Below, in pieces: positions 1 through 8,079 of a stretch of 64,000 bases of DNA. The stretch is from Macrococcoides bohemicum (GTDB lineage: Bacteria > Bacillota > Bacilli > Staphylococcales > Staphylococcaceae): assembly GCF_042658685.1 (NCBI RefSeq), contig NZ_JBHSQY010000003.1. One strand, written 5' to 3'. Within the stretch, counting starts at the first letter, position 1. Each line of letters opens with the position of its first letter. The notes beneath the pieces were generated by a model, which was not told where the DNA came from, did no database searches, and saw only the letters and a program-made list of their open reading frames with translations. Both the position numbers and the translations under genes were made by a program.

Positions 1-68
1 ATTATCTAGCAGGTTAAGCTGGATATTTTGCTAATTTCTTTAAAATAACAATATTTTTCGAAGAAAAA

Positions 69-102
69 AGACAAACTCACTTTTAGAATTGTGAGTTTGT
101 CT
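69..102 (-). terminator. Rho-independent terminator after yidC
   Basis: A 12-bp stem (69-80 with 91-102) around a 10-nt loop is followed on the minus strand by a T-rich run (61-68). A second, T-less hairpin with a 13-bp stem (111-123 with 129-141) lies between it and the yidC stop, so the transcript 3' end carries two tandem hairpins. Confidence 0.75.
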
Positions 103-150
103 TCAGTCTGAAGTGACCTCAAATCAATTTTGAGGTCACTTTCTATCTAA

Positions 151-1011
151 CTATTTCTTTTTCTTCTTTTTAGATGATACAACTTGCACATTTTTTGGTT
201 TATTTTCAGTTTGATTTTGTTCATGCGCTGCAACTAAAGGTGCAATTTCTTCATGTACTTTCTTCTTATAGAACTTATTACCTAACCATGTTTGCACAAC
301 TAAGAATGCTCCACCGACAGCCCAGTATAAAGGTAATGCAGCTGGAGAGATTGCTGACATCCACACGATCATAATCGGTGAGATAAACATCATCATACGC
401 ATTTGTGCTTTTTGTTCTTCAGGAATGTTTTGCATTGATACATAAGCCTGAATTGCATAGACGATACCTGCAATGACTGTCATTGCAATATCAGTCTTTG
501 TTAATTCGAACCATAAGAAATCTGGATATTTTGTAATACCACCTGATGTCGGGTATTTCAATACATAGAATAATCCCGTTACGATCGGTAATTGAATCAG
601 TAATGGTAAACATCCCATGTTCAGCGGATTGATACCATTATCTTTATATAATGCCATCATTTCCTGGTTTGCTGCCATCTTCTCTTCTTGTGTACGGGCG
701 CGTTTCACACGTTCCTGAATTTCAGTCATCTGCGGCTTAATTAACGCCATCTTTTCTTTCATTACATATTGGTTCTTATATGTACGCATCATAAAAGGGA
801 AAAGTGCTAAACGCACGATTAAAGTAATCGCGATGATTGCTAAACCATAGTTATGTCCCATATTTGCACCTAACCAATGGATTAATTGGTCTAACGGATG
901 TACAAATGTATCATAGAAAAATCCAGTACGATTCTCTTCTTTTGAATAATCACAACCCGCTAAAAATAATGCAATTGCAATGATTAACGGCCAAATTGCC
1001 TTTTTCTTCAT
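151..1011 (-). CDS. yidC: Membrane protein insertase YidC/OxaA (lipoprotein form)
   Basis: Inserts and folds membrane proteins, alone or with SecYEG. The 286-residue product starts with a lipoprotein signal whose lipobox LAGC puts the lipidated cysteine at residue 20. Hydrophobic segments follow near residues 54-74, 134-152, 174-192 and 209-245. The first contains the LIVRLALFPF stretch with the conserved hydrophilic-groove arginine of YidC proteins. The tail ends in a run of lysines, as in Gram-positive YidC, which can contact ribosomes. It sits downstream of the thiamine operon with a 79-bp gap and has its own terminator. Family assignment is firm; whether a second YidC exists in the genome cannot be seen here. 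Confidence 0.95.
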   Translation of the reverse strand: MKKKAIWPLIIAIALFLAGCDYSKEENRTGFFYDTFVHPLDQLIHWLGANMGHNYGLAIIAITLIVRLALFPFMMRTYKNQYVMKEKMALIKPQMTEIQERVKRARTQEEKMAANQEMMALYKDNGINPLNMGCLPLLIQLPIVTGLFYVLKYPTSGGITKYPDFLWFELTKTDIAMTVIAGIVYAIQAYVSMQNIPEEQKAQMRMMMFISPIMIVWMSAISPAALPLYWAVGGAFLVVQTWLGNKFYKKKVHEEIAPLVAAHEQNQTENKPKNVQVVSSKKKKKK

Positions 1012-1090
1012 TCTTTCACCTCATAATATTATTCACATAGAGGTTATTTTATCACAAAAAGTGATAATCTTAAACAAAAACCATGTATTT

Positions 1091-1732
1091 TTATTTATCT
1101 GTATAATATTTCAGGTAATCTGTAACAACCTGTTTAATATCGTCACTTTTCGTAATAGAAGAAATTGTTGAAATTCCATCAGCTCCGGCAGCAAGAATCA
1201 TTTCGCTATTGGCATCTGTAATACCACCGATAGCGACGATAGGAATATCTTCGTCATATAGTCTCATTTTACGAATGAGTTCTATGCCTCCAGGTTTTTT
1301 CGCATCACTTTTACTGCTTGTTTCATATACTGGTCCTACACCGATATAATCAACATGCGTCAAATCAGATTGATCATATTCGGCAAAATTACCGACAGAG
1401 AGCCCGATAATCTTATCATTAAAATCATCAATGATGTTCTCGATTTTCTCATCGTCCTGCCCGAGATGAATACCGTCCGCATCAATTTTCTTCGCTAACG
1501 CAATGTCATCGTTAACAATAAACGGTACACCTTTTGCTTTACACATCTCAAAAAGTTTTCGCGCTAATGTTTCTTTAGCTTCACCAGTCAGAGCATTCTG
1601 ACCTTTCTCTCTGAATTGATATAGCGTAATACCTGCTTCAAGGGCTTCCTGTAATACTCGCTCAAGATTACCGTCAGATGTATCCTGAGTGCCTGCAATA
1701 AAATAAACGCGCAATAATTTTCTATCAAACAT
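1091..1732 (-). CDS. thiE: Thiamine-phosphate synthase
   Basis: Joins HMP-pyrophosphate and thiazole phosphate to make thiamine monophosphate, the joining step of thiamine synthesis in the cytosol. The 213-residue length and TIM-barrel motifs fit the family: QFREKG near residue 39, IHLGQDD for pyrophosphate/Mg binding, and GVGPVYETSSK with a conserved lysine. It is the last gene of tenA-thiD-thiM-thiE, only 3 bp after thiM, and is therefore under the TPP riboswitch at 4078-4158. A weak 7-bp hairpin without a T-run lies at 1049-1067. Assignment is confident. Confidence 0.95.
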   Translation of the reverse strand: MFDRKLLRVYFIAGTQDTSDGNLERVLQEALEAGITLYQFREKGQNALTGEAKETLARKLFEMCKAKGVPFIVNDDIALAKKIDADGIHLGQDDEKIENIIDDFNDKIIGLSVGNFAEYDQSDLTHVDYIGVGPVYETSSKSDAKKPGGIELIRKMRLYDEDIPIVAIGGITDANSEMILAAGADGISTISSITKSDDIKQVVTDYLKYYTDK

Positions 1733-1735
1733 TCG

Positions 1736-2518
1736 CTACACTTCTTTCACAAGTCTATTCTCTGCCACATCACTTTCCTGTATTAAATATAACTGATCGA
1801 TTAAATTCACAGCAAAATGTCCCGGCAAAGTGCCGTTAGACGCACGTTCAGCAAACTCTGAGGCAACAGTATATGTTGTCAATGCTTCTGTTAATGTTTC
1901 TAACGTTGGTTTAGTTTCATTATATATGAAACTAGCAACAACTGCCCCTAATAAACATCCACCACCTGTGACTTTTGTTAAAAGTGCAGTACCATTCTCA
2001 ATTAAGTTAATTTTTCCATTCACACAAATCGCATCGATTTCACCTGTTACGACAATTGCACATTTAAATTTATTATATGCAGCGCGTGCAACATCTTCTG
2101 TTGACAGACTCGTATCTGCTTCTGTTCCTTTCATACTCGCTTCTCTTGTCAACGCTTGTAATTCAGAAGCATTGCCACGTATTACTGTAATTTCATATGT
2201 CTCTAATAATTTTAAACAGAAATCTTTACGCAATTTAGATGCGCCACATGCAACAGGGTCCAATACGATAGGTACATCATGTTGATTGGCATATTTTGCA
2301 GCAGCCAGCATATTTTCGATATCATCTTCTTCAATTGAACCAATATTGATAAGCAATGCACCAGCATGTGTTAGAAATTCGTCCAGCTCTAACTTTTCTG
2401 TTGCCATCGCCGGACTGGCACCTAATGCCAGTAGACCGTTCGCTGTAAAATTTTTAACTACGTCATTTGTAATACAAATAATCAGTGGATTATCTTTTCT
2501 CAGCTGTTCTAATATCAT
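1736..2518 (-). CDS. thiM: Hydroxyethylthiazole kinase
   Basis: Phosphorylates the thiazole alcohol 4-methyl-5-(2-hydroxyethyl)thiazole, a salvage route into thiamine. The 260-residue product has the ribokinase-like fold markers PVVLDPVACGAS-type stretch (here PIVLDPVACGAS), IRGNASE, and the VTGGGCLLGAV active-site loop with the catalytic cysteine near the C-terminal third. Its ATG overlaps the thiD stop by one base, and thiE follows after 3 bp, so the genes are translationally linked. No thiazole synthesis genes (thiG, thiS, thiF) are seen nearby, so the operon reads as salvage plus joining. Confidence 0.95.
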   Translation of the reverse strand: MILEQLRKDNPLIICITNDVVKNFTANGLLALGASPAMATEKLELDEFLTHAGALLINIGSIEEDDIENMLAAAKYANQHDVPIVLDPVACGASKLRKDFCLKLLETYEITVIRGNASELQALTREASMKGTEADTSLSTEDVARAAYNKFKCAIVVTGEIDAICVNGKINLIENGTALLTKVTGGGCLLGAVVASFIYNETKPTLETLTEALTTYTVASEFAERASNGTLPGHFAVNLIDQLYLIQESDVAENRLVKEV

Positions 2519-3306
2519 TATTCCATCTCCTGAAATTTAAAATGATTAACCGGACCTTGACCATGTCCTAGTTCTGGTGTGAATCGGATTGCTGCATCCA
2601 TATAACGTTTAGCAAGTTGTACAGCTTCTACAATAGATTTTCCTTTAGCAAGTTCAGATGTAATTACTGCTGAATATGTACATCCTGTGCCATGTGTGTG
2701 TTTCGTATCATAACGTTCGCCTTTCAAGACAACAAAATCATCTCGAGTGAATAAATAATCTGTAGCATCACCTTTAAGATGACCACCTTTTATCAGTACA
2801 CTGTCAGATCCAATTTCATTAATAAATATTTTACCCGCACGTTTAATATCATCAAGTGTTTCAACTTTCATCTGTACGATTTCCTCAAGCTCCGGAATAT
2901 TTGGTGTCACGACTGTTGCTACATCTAAAAGTTTTGTACGCACCGCACTGCGCCCATTTTCATCAAGCAATGCATCACCACTTTTAGCTACCATGACAGG
3001 ATCGATTACATAAGGAACACCATGTTTTACAATATAAGGACGCACGACATCCATAACTTCACTCGTTGCAAGCATTCCTGTCTTCACTGCATCCGGTATG
3101 ATATCACTGTATACACTCTCTAGTTGTGCTGCAATAACATCAACATTCTGATTAAATACTTGCTGAACGCCTAAAGTATTTTGTGCGACAATGCTAGTTA
3201 CAACACTCATACCATAGACGCCTCTTGATTGAAATACTTTTAAATCTACTGTTGTTCCAGCGCCACCCGTTGGATCTGTTCCTGCAATCGATAAAGCTGT
3301 TTTCAT
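2518..3306 (-). CDS. thiD: Hydroxymethylpyrimidine/phosphomethylpyrimidine kinase
   Basis: Phosphorylates HMP twice to HMP-pyrophosphate for ThiE. The start was placed at the ATG at 3306 (MKTALSIAGTDP), which matches the family N-terminus. A longer reading adds 21 residues that are only the shadow of the tenA 3' end. The motifs AGTDPTGGAG (nucleotide/substrate loop) and HGTGCTYSA (anion hole and catalytic cysteine) are present in a 262-residue protein of normal length. The gene begins 1 bp after the tenA stop and overlaps thiM by one base. It could act on pyridoxal as well, but the operon supports thiamine. Confidence 0.95.
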   Translation of the reverse strand: MKTALSIAGTDPTGGAGTTVDLKVFQSRGVYGMSVVTSIVAQNTLGVQQVFNQNVDVIAAQLESVYSDIIPDAVKTGMLATSEVMDVVRPYIVKHGVPYVIDPVMVAKSGDALLDENGRSAVRTKLLDVATVVTPNIPELEEIVQMKVETLDDIKRAGKIFINEIGSDSVLIKGGHLKGDATDYLFTRDDFVVLKGERYDTKHTHGTGCTYSAVITSELAKGKSIVEAVQLAKRYMDAAIRFTPELGHGQGPVNHFKFQEME

Positions 3307-3307
3307 A

Positions 3308-3982
3308 TTATTCAACCACACTTTCCCAAGTTTCTTGTGTATAAGCCATATTAAAGAAACGTTTCTCATGTATACAGCTCTCTTTAAAGTTCTTTGTTAA
3401 TACCGCGCGTTCCGCTACACTTGCGTGTTCTGCAAATTCATCTACCCAGCCATCCAGATGGTCCATTAACGGTTTCATCTCTTTTGCATAGAAATCTACC
3501 CAGTCTTTAAATGGATTACCGGTCAAATCATGACGTTCTTTCATCTTTAAAGCAACTTGCTGATAAACATACGGACACGGTGCCATCGCACAAATTGTAA
3601 ATGCTGCATCACTATAACGATATGCATTAAAATACATGTGTTTAATATAATGATCACTTGTCGGGTACCATTCTCCGTCTTTAATAATCGTTTTATAATC
3701 AACCTGGGCATAGTCTGCTAAAGTATAATGTGCAGTGACTTCTCCGTTCAAAACAAAATCGATTTGTTCTAGTAAAAATTTAATACCTTCTTTATCATCT
3801 AGTTTTGGAATTAACAAGCTATAAATTTTCGCAAACTCGTTTAAATAAAGGTGATCTGCTTTTAAATAATGTATCACTGCTTCTTTACTTAAATCACCAC
3901 GCACCATTCCCTGAATAAACGGATCATTGTAAATTGACTCGATAATTGGCTCTACTTCTTCTTTTAATTGTTGTGTAAACAT
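3308..3982 (-). CDS. tenA: Thiaminase II / aminopyrimidine aminohydrolase
   Basis: Hydrolyses aminomethyl-HMP from degraded thiamine to HMP for salvage. The 224-residue TenA fold has the active-site cysteine in the CAMAPCPYVYQQ stretch and the Y/E-rich helices typical of the family. Two adjacent ATGs exist (3985 and 3982). The Shine-Dalgarno GAGGAGG sits only 3 nt from the first and 6 nt from the second, so the second is preferred. It is the first gene of the thiamine operon, directly behind the TPP riboswitch and its terminator hairpin. Confidence 0.93.
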   Translation of the reverse strand: MFTQQLKEEVEPIIESIYNDPFIQGMVRGDLSKEAVIHYLKADHLYLNEFAKIYSLLIPKLDDKEGIKFLLEQIDFVLNGEVTAHYTLADYAQVDYKTIIKDGEWYPTSDHYIKHMYFNAYRYSDAAFTICAMAPCPYVYQQVALKMKERHDLTGNPFKDWVDFYAKEMKPLMDHLDGWVDEFAEHASVAERAVLTKNFKESCIHEKRFFNMAYTQETWESVVE

Positions 3983-4010
3983 CATTTACCTCCTCAAAAT
4001 ATATAAAATA

Positions 4011-4036
4011 AGCCCATTTCCATATAGGAAATGGGC
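4011..4036 (-). terminator. Expression-platform terminator of the TPP riboswitch
   Basis: A perfect 11-bp stem (4011-4021 with 4026-4036), 4-nt loop, followed on the minus strand by a T-rich run into the tenA leader. It lies between the aptamer and tenA, the expected place for ligand-induced transcription termination. Confidence 0.85.
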
Positions 4037-4077
4037 TAAATACCGTTATTAAAAAATGAAATCAATAAAGGAATTTA

Positions 4078-4158
4078 ACTACTTTCCTACGCTAGCATTA
4101 TCTAGATCAGGTAAAGGGTTTGACAAAGTCATCTCAGCCAAAAGGCACCCCTAGTAGT
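4078..4158 (-). promoter_or_regulatory. TPP riboswitch (Thi-box) aptamer
   Basis: Read on the minus strand, the aptamer has the thi-box hallmarks GGGTGCC, CTGAGATGA, ACCCTTTACCTGAT and TAGATAATGCTAGCGTAGG in order. The closing helix P1 pairs 4078-4083 with 4153-4158. It precedes tenA-thiD-thiM-thiE and a terminator hairpin, so thiamine pyrophosphate should switch the operon off by termination. Confidence 0.96.
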
Positions 4159-4213
4159 ATATGTATTTATTGTTAGTGTAACGCAAGCAAGATGTGAAAG
4201 CAAGATATGAAAA

Positions 4214-4240
4214 AAGACCAACGATACAATCGTTAGTCTT
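4214..4240 (-). terminator. Terminator after the LysM/Rpf-like gene
   Basis: Imperfect stem-loop with arms AAGACTAACGAT and ATCGTTGGTCTT read on the minus strand, then TTTTTCAT. It ends the transcript of the gene at 4245-4808. Confidence 0.8.
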
Positions 4241-4244
4241 AAAA

Positions 4245-4808
4245 TTATAAGCGAAGTCCACATACTGGCCAGGGTTGCGCGCCACGCATGTTATATAAAA
4301 TTTGAGCACGTTTCGTTTGTTCAGCTGCTGATGCCTGGTGTGGATATCCATAACCACCAACACCACGCCATGTTTGTAAATTAAATTGGTACATACCATA
4401 ATAACCGTTTCCAGTATTAATAGACGGATTACCACCAGATTCACATTGTGCTAATGCTGCCCAGTTTAAACCTCTGTTAATATAAGTAGAATTTGTTGTT
4501 TTTACAGTTTTTGAACTTGTATAAGCAGTTTTACTTACAGGTGCTTTATACGTTGATTTTTTGTAAGATGTATTTTTATATACAACACTATTATTTTTTC
4601 CATTAATTTTTAACACTTGGTTCGGATGAATTAAGTTAGATCTTAAGCCATTTGCTGATCTGATTGCTGCAATTGACGTACCATATTTATTAGCGATACT
4701 CCATAATGAATCACCAGATTTAACTTTATATGAAGCTGCATCTGCTGTTGAAACTGCCATCGTCGTTGTGATTGCAATTGCTGCTGTAACACTCAAGATT
4801 TTTTTCAT
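4245..4808 (-). CDS. Secreted LysM protein with Rpf-like transglycosylase domain
   Basis: Probable peptidoglycan-cleaving, cell-wall-bound enzyme. Residues 1-24 are a signal peptide ending ADA. Residues 25-68 are one LysM peptidoglycan-binding domain (GDSLWSIANKYGTS). A Ser/Thr/Lys-rich linker runs to about 113. Residues 114-187 resemble the transglycosylase-like (resuscitation-promoting-factor) domain, with the catalytic-type glutamate at 123 in CESGGNPSINTGNGYYG. Cysteines at 122 and 183 sit where the Rpf disulfide would be. Staphylococcal homologues at this locus belong to the SceD/IsaA-type autolysin group. It has its own terminator and a WalR-like box upstream. Substrate and exact chemistry are inferred from the family. 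Confidence 0.85.
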   Translation of the reverse strand: MKKILSVTAAIAITTTMAVSTADAASYKVKSGDSLWSIANKYGTSIAAIRSANGLRSNLIHPNQVLKINGKNNSVVYKNTSYKKSTYKAPVSKTAYTSSKTVKTTNSTYINRGLNWAALAQCESGGNPSINTGNGYYGMYQFNLQTWRGVGGYGYPHQASAAEQTKRAQILYNMRGAQPWPVCGLRL

Positions 4809-5097
4809 GTTTATTTTCCTCCGGGAAATCTTTGTTTTTTATTTTATTACTGAATTCTTTTGAATGAATATGCTTTGTTCTTGTAGTTAACTATATCAGA
4901 AATAAATATTTCATAGGTTACAGCCAAATAAAAGATATGCCCTTTTATTACGCTTGCGTTACAATAATAAAATAACAAATAAATTAATTCCCATATAATG
5001 TTAAATGTTTAAGAGAAATATCACTTAGCTCGCTATGTTATTAATTATTAAGAATGTCACACTTTTGAAACAAGTGGCTTAATTTTTTCATAAAAAA
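4809..5097. other. Intergenic region between the two LysM genes
   Basis: About 290 bases without a convincing gene (321 counting to the next CDS). It holds the minus-strand promoter and 5' leader of the 4245-4808 gene (SD GGAGGAAAATAAAC), a WalR-like box at 4947-4963, and AT-rich sequence in which I see nothing else. Confidence 0.6.
4947..4963 (-). promoter_or_regulatory. WalR-like binding site
   Basis: Minus-strand TGTAAC-GCAAG-CGTAAT fits the WalR pattern TGTWAH-N5-TGTWAH with one mismatch (C for T at the start of the second hexamer). It lies about 140 bp upstream of a LysM/transglycosylase gene, the type of gene WalKR controls in staphylococci. Confidence 0.5.
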
Positions 5098-5118
5098 AGC
5101 AGAACGTAAAGTTCTGCT
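5098..5118 (-). terminator. Terminator after second LysM gene
   Basis: Perfect 8-bp stem (AGCAGAAC/GTTCTGCT), 5-nt loop, then a TTTTTTAT run on the minus strand, just downstream of the stop at 5130. Confidence 0.8.
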
Positions 5119-5129
5119 AAAATTTATTA

Positions 5130-5975
5130 TTAGTATGCTGTTGACCAATGTTGCGCGCCGTGTTGCGTATATAACATACGCGCACGTTTCCATTGTTCTG
5201 CTTCTGAAGCTTGTGCTGGGTTCCCAGTTCCGCCTACAGCTGCCCATGTTTGTGGTGAGAATTGGAATAATCCGTAGTAACCTGCTGCATTAACTGCTCT
5301 TGGATTTCCACCTGATTCACGTTGCATGATTAAACGTAAATGTGCATCAACTGATGAATTACCAGCTGGTGCTGATGTTTGTTCTACTGCAACACGTTTA
5401 GTCTGTTGTACTGGTGCTTGCTGTACTGGTGCTTGTTGTACTGGTGCTTGTTGTACACGAACTGCTTTTTGAGTTTGTTGTACTGGTTGAGCTTGTGGTT
5501 GTGGTTGTACAGTTGCTGCAGTATTTTGCGTTGCAACCGGTGCTGAAACTGGTGCTGCTACATTTTTAGCAACTGGTGCTGCTTTTACTGGTGCTGTATT
5601 CACATGTTTACGATGTGATTTTTTCTCAACGATTAATAATTGACCTTCTTTTAATTCTTTAGAAGATTCAATTTTATTCCATTTTTTTAATTCTGTAATT
5701 CTTACATCAAATTTATGTGCGATTTTACCTAAAGTATCTCCAGCTTTAACTTCGTATTTACCTTTAACTAATACTTCTAACTTTTGGTTAGGAACGATTA
5801 CCTCTGATTTTAATTTATTAATCTTTTTAATCTTTTCGATTGTAGTGTCATATTTATCTGCGATTGTCCATAAAGATTCACCTTGAGCAACTTTATGTTC
5901 TTTTGCGTCTGCTTGTGTTGTAGCTAGGCCTGTAGTAAGTATTGCCATTGTAGTAATTGCTGCTAATTTTTTCAT
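5130..5975 (-). CDS. Secreted protein with two LysM domains and transglycosylase-like domain
   Basis: Probable cell-wall hydrolase, paralogous to the neighbour at 4245-4808. A signal peptide covers residues 1-24 (ends ADA). LysM domains lie at about 25-69 (GESLWTIADKYDTT) and 72-118 (GDTLGKIAHKFDVR). A long Ala/Gln/Pro/Val linker (about 120-205) contains tandem VQQAP repeats. The last 74 residues form the catalytic domain with the glutamate at 220 in QRESGGNPRAVN. Unlike its neighbour, this domain lacks the two cysteines. A perfect WalR-like box lies upstream and a terminator downstream. Gram-positive relatives are IsaA/SceD-type lytic transglycosylases; activity here is inferred. Confidence 0.85.
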   Translation of the reverse strand: MKKLAAITTMAILTTGLATTQADAKEHKVAQGESLWTIADKYDTTIEKIKKINKLKSEVIVPNQKLEVLVKGKYEVKAGDTLGKIAHKFDVRITELKKWNKIESSKELKEGQLLIVEKKSHRKHVNTAPVKAAPVAKNVAAPVSAPVATQNTAATVQPQPQAQPVQQTQKAVRVQQAPVQQAPVQQAPVQQTKRVAVEQTSAPAGNSSVDAHLRLIMQRESGGNPRAVNAAGYYGLFQFSPQTWAAVGGTGNPAQASEAEQWKRARMLYTQHGAQHWSTAY

Positions 5976-6075
5976 TATATATAATTCCTCCGAATAATCT
6001 CTTTTATCAATAACACTACTTTATCACGATTTTATATTTCTTTGGTTACAGCATTATTATAAGTAACTTCCTTAA

Positions 6076-6092
6076 ATTACAAATATATTACA
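6076..6092 (-). promoter_or_regulatory. WalR-binding site
   Basis: Minus-strand TGTAAT-ATATT-TGTAAT is an exact match to TGTWAH-N5-TGTWAH, the known WalR recognition pattern. It is about 100 bp upstream of the two-LysM gene at 5130-5975, so that gene is probably in the WalKR regulon. Confidence 0.7.
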
Positions 6093-6114
6093 ACGCTATC
6101 TCAATTCGATACAA

Positions 6115-6152
6115 AAACCGTCTATCGCCCCGGCACGGGCGATAGACGGTTT
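6115..6152 (-). terminator. Strong terminator after ssb
   Basis: Perfect 16-bp, unusually GC-rich stem (6115-6130 with 6137-6152), 6-nt loop, then TTTTTGT on the minus strand. It closes the ssb transcript that ends at 6206. Confidence 0.9.
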
Positions 6153-6205
6153 AAATTGGGAGGTGTATCGGGATGTGAGGTGTGTGAGTAATGAAGTAGT
6201 GTTAC

Positions 6206-6946
6206 TTAAAATGGGATTTGTTGATCTGTTATTGCATCATCTGTCATTTCGGTCTGAGTATCATTTGTTTCATTATCTATCGTATTATTGCTTTGACTAG
6301 TCGGTTCTACAACTTCATCATTGTTATCAAGCGTTGCTTCTTTGTGATTAAGAGATGATTCGCCACTGAACTTCTGTACAATTTCTTCTGCCTGTTCCTG
6401 TATCTCAGCAGGCATCTTCTCATCTTTATTCAGTTTAGTAGACCATCGCTGATTGTAGGTCGTGACAGGTTCATGTTCTTGTTGTCCTGGTGTTACATTA
6501 GAAACAGCTTCCTTTTTATAGTCCGTCGTTTCTTTTTTAGCTGCACGATATCCATTAATAACGATTAATTTTTCATCGTATGACAGTTCATCCCATGTTT
6601 CATCTGGCGTCTTTTCTTTATTATTACCGCCGAATGACGGAAGAAACTTAATACTTTCTATTACGATTTCAGTTGAATACCTTGTCTGACCATCTCTTTC
6701 ATAGCGATTATTATGAATTTGTCCTGTCACACAAATGAGAGAACCTTTCTTACAAAATGAATGTATATTTGTTGCTGTTCGATTAAATGCTTTACATCTC
6801 AGAAAATCAACTGTACTTTCTTTCGCACCCTTCTTCTTTCCGCGATCAACCGCCAGAAAAAATGATGCAATTTGTAGTTTGTCTGAAAAATTCTTTAAAT
6901 CTATATCACTGGAAATCCTACCTGCGAGTATCACTTTATTTATCAA
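6206..6946 (-). CDS. ssb: Single-stranded DNA-binding protein, long form
   Basis: Coats single-stranded DNA during replication, repair or DNA uptake. The start is taken as TTG at 6946, preceded by the strong Shine-Dalgarno AAGGAGGTGA. The resulting N-terminus, MINKVILAGRISSD, matches SSB proteins. The OB-fold covers about residues 1-108. A long, acidic, Gln/Thr/Asn-rich tail follows and ends DQQIPF, the SSB tip that recruits partner proteins. At 246 residues it is longer than a usual SSB (about 165-180). It sits divergently from ywpF, as in staphylococci and near ywpH (ssbB) in Bacillus, so it may be the second, competence-type SSB; the main ssb near rpsF would be elsewhere. Confidence 0.88.
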   Translation of the reverse strand: MINKVILAGRISSDIDLKNFSDKLQIASFFLAVDRGKKKGAKESTVDFLRCKAFNRTATNIHSFCKKGSLICVTGQIHNNRYERDGQTRYSTEIVIESIKFLPSFGGNNKEKTPDETWDELSYDEKLIVINGYRAAKKETTDYKKEAVSNVTPGQQEHEPVTTYNQRWSTKLNKDEKMPAEIQEQAEEIVQKFSGESSLNHKEATLDNNDEVVEPTSQSNNTIDNETNDTQTEMTDDAITDQQIPF

Positions 6947-7154
6947 TGTGTCACCTCCTTTCTTAATAGCACTATATAATGAAAATAAATTGTTGAAAAA
7001 ATGCAGCAATTCATTTTTAGATATGAAGAACTTTCAAAATTTGAATAATTCATCATTTTCTATCAAAAATAAAAGGATTATTGATTTAAAAAGAAAGATT
7101 TTATAATTTGAAAATTAGATGTGATAATTTATAATAGATAATGGAGGGATATAC

Positions 7155-7589
7155 ATGAAAACGTTTAAAGCAGTAAGATTTCAAATAGTCGAAAATGAAT
7201 CAGTAACAGAATATGCGCTACATGACGGTGTCATTATTAATAAAGAAAACAGCGGTACAGGTTGGCTGCTTGAAATCGTTATCGATGATATTCATCTTGA
7301 AAAAATGCAGCACTATTTAGAAAATGAGACGATGCTCGATACACGTGTTGTTATTACACGTGCATCAAATGATCCTGCCTTATTTGAATCAACTGTAAAA
7401 CAAATTATTCCTTTAAAAGATAAAATCTCTGTAATCATTGAATGTCACATCTATACGTTACGACAAGTTTATGCAGAGAAGTTGCTTGAACAGCTTGTAG
7501 CGGACGGACTAAGTGGTCAGGAGCTACTTATCGCATTCAACCGCATGATGAAATCAAAACCAAAATTAAAAGATGAAATAGAAGAATAA
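7155..7589 (+). CDS. ywpF: YwpF-like family protein
   Basis: A 144-residue cytosolic protein of the YwpF family, function unknown. The N-terminal half is beta-rich (MKTFKAVRFQIVEN...), the C-terminal half helical and charged, ending KLKDEIEE. There is no signal peptide or membrane segment. An SD TGGAGGG precedes the ATG by 7 nt. It is transcribed divergently from ssb and convergent with fabZ, the same neighbourhood as in staphylococci. No catalytic motif is visible. Confidence 0.85.
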   Translation: MKTFKAVRFQIVENESVTEYALHDGVIINKENSGTGWLLEIVIDDIHLEKMQHYLENETMLDTRVVITRASNDPALFESTVKQIIPLKDKISVIIECHIYTLRQVYAEKLLEQLVADGLSGQELLIAFNRMMKSKPKLKDEIEE

Positions 7590-7593
7590 AATA

Positions 7594-7640
7594 AAAAGAA
7601 GATAATCCAGAAGCTTGTGCTTTCCGAATTATCTTCTTTT
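7594..7640. terminator. Bidirectional terminator between ywpF and fabZ
   Basis: A 13-bp AT-rich outer stem (7594-7606 with 7628-7640) encloses a smaller inner hairpin, with A-tract on the left and T-tract on the right. It can terminate both convergent genes. Confidence 0.8.
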
Positions 7641-7641
7641 G

Positions 7642-8079
7642 TTATCTCTCTAGAATTGCAAAACTGATTTCACAGCTACAAGCAATCTCACCATTCACTG
7701 TAGCCTTTGCTACACCTTTACCTAATGGACCTTTTACTCTTGTCATTTCTACTTCTAACTGTAACGTATCACCAGGTGTAACCTGCTTTTTAAATCTGCA
7801 TTTATCAATACCAGTAAACATTGCAAGCTTTCCTTGATTCTCTTCTAACTTAAGCATTGCAACAGCACCAACTTGCGCTAGTGCTTCTACAATTAATACA
7901 CCAGGCATTACTGCATAATCAGGAAAATGCCCCTGAAAGAACGGTTCATTACCACTTACCTGTTTAATACCAGTACATTTTTTTCCGTCTTCTAATTCAA
8001 TGATTCTATCAATCAATAAAAATGGATAGCGATGTGGAATAATCTTTTTAATTTCGTCAAAAGTTAGTAATGTTTCCAT
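7642..8079 (-). CDS. fabZ: (3R)-hydroxyacyl-ACP dehydratase
   Basis: Dehydrates 3-hydroxyacyl-ACP in type II fatty-acid synthesis. The 145-residue hot-dog-fold protein has the catalytic His in GHFPDYAVMPG and the catalytic Glu in GVLIVEALAQ. The ATG at 8079 is chosen over a TTG one codon upstream because GGGAG lies 9 nt away. The ATG overlaps the stop of the preceding small gene by one base (TGATG), indicating translational coupling in a murA-epuA-fabZ transcript. Confidence 0.96.
   Translation of the reverse strand: METLLTFDEIKKIIPHRYPFLLIDRIIELEDGKKCTGIKQVSGNEPFFQGHFPDYAVMPGVLIVEALAQVGAVAMLKLEENQGKLAMFTGIDKCRFKKQVTPGDTLQLEVEMTRVKGPLGKGVAKATVNGEIACSCEISFAILER

Noticed and set aside
1049..1067. 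Terminator between thiE and yidC
   Set aside because: Only a 7-bp stem and no T-run on the minus strand, so it may not terminate.
3307..3369. Longer thiD start with 21 extra residues
   Set aside because: The extension overlaps the tenA 3' end, has no family homology, and the internal ATG is the usual ThiD start.
4151..4444. 97-residue minus-strand frame across the LysM gene
   Set aside because: It overlaps the real gene in another frame and the TPP region, without motif or SD.
6947..7154. ComK box upstream of ssb
   Set aside because: AAAA and TTTT stretches are present but not in the required spacing; the region is AT-rich.
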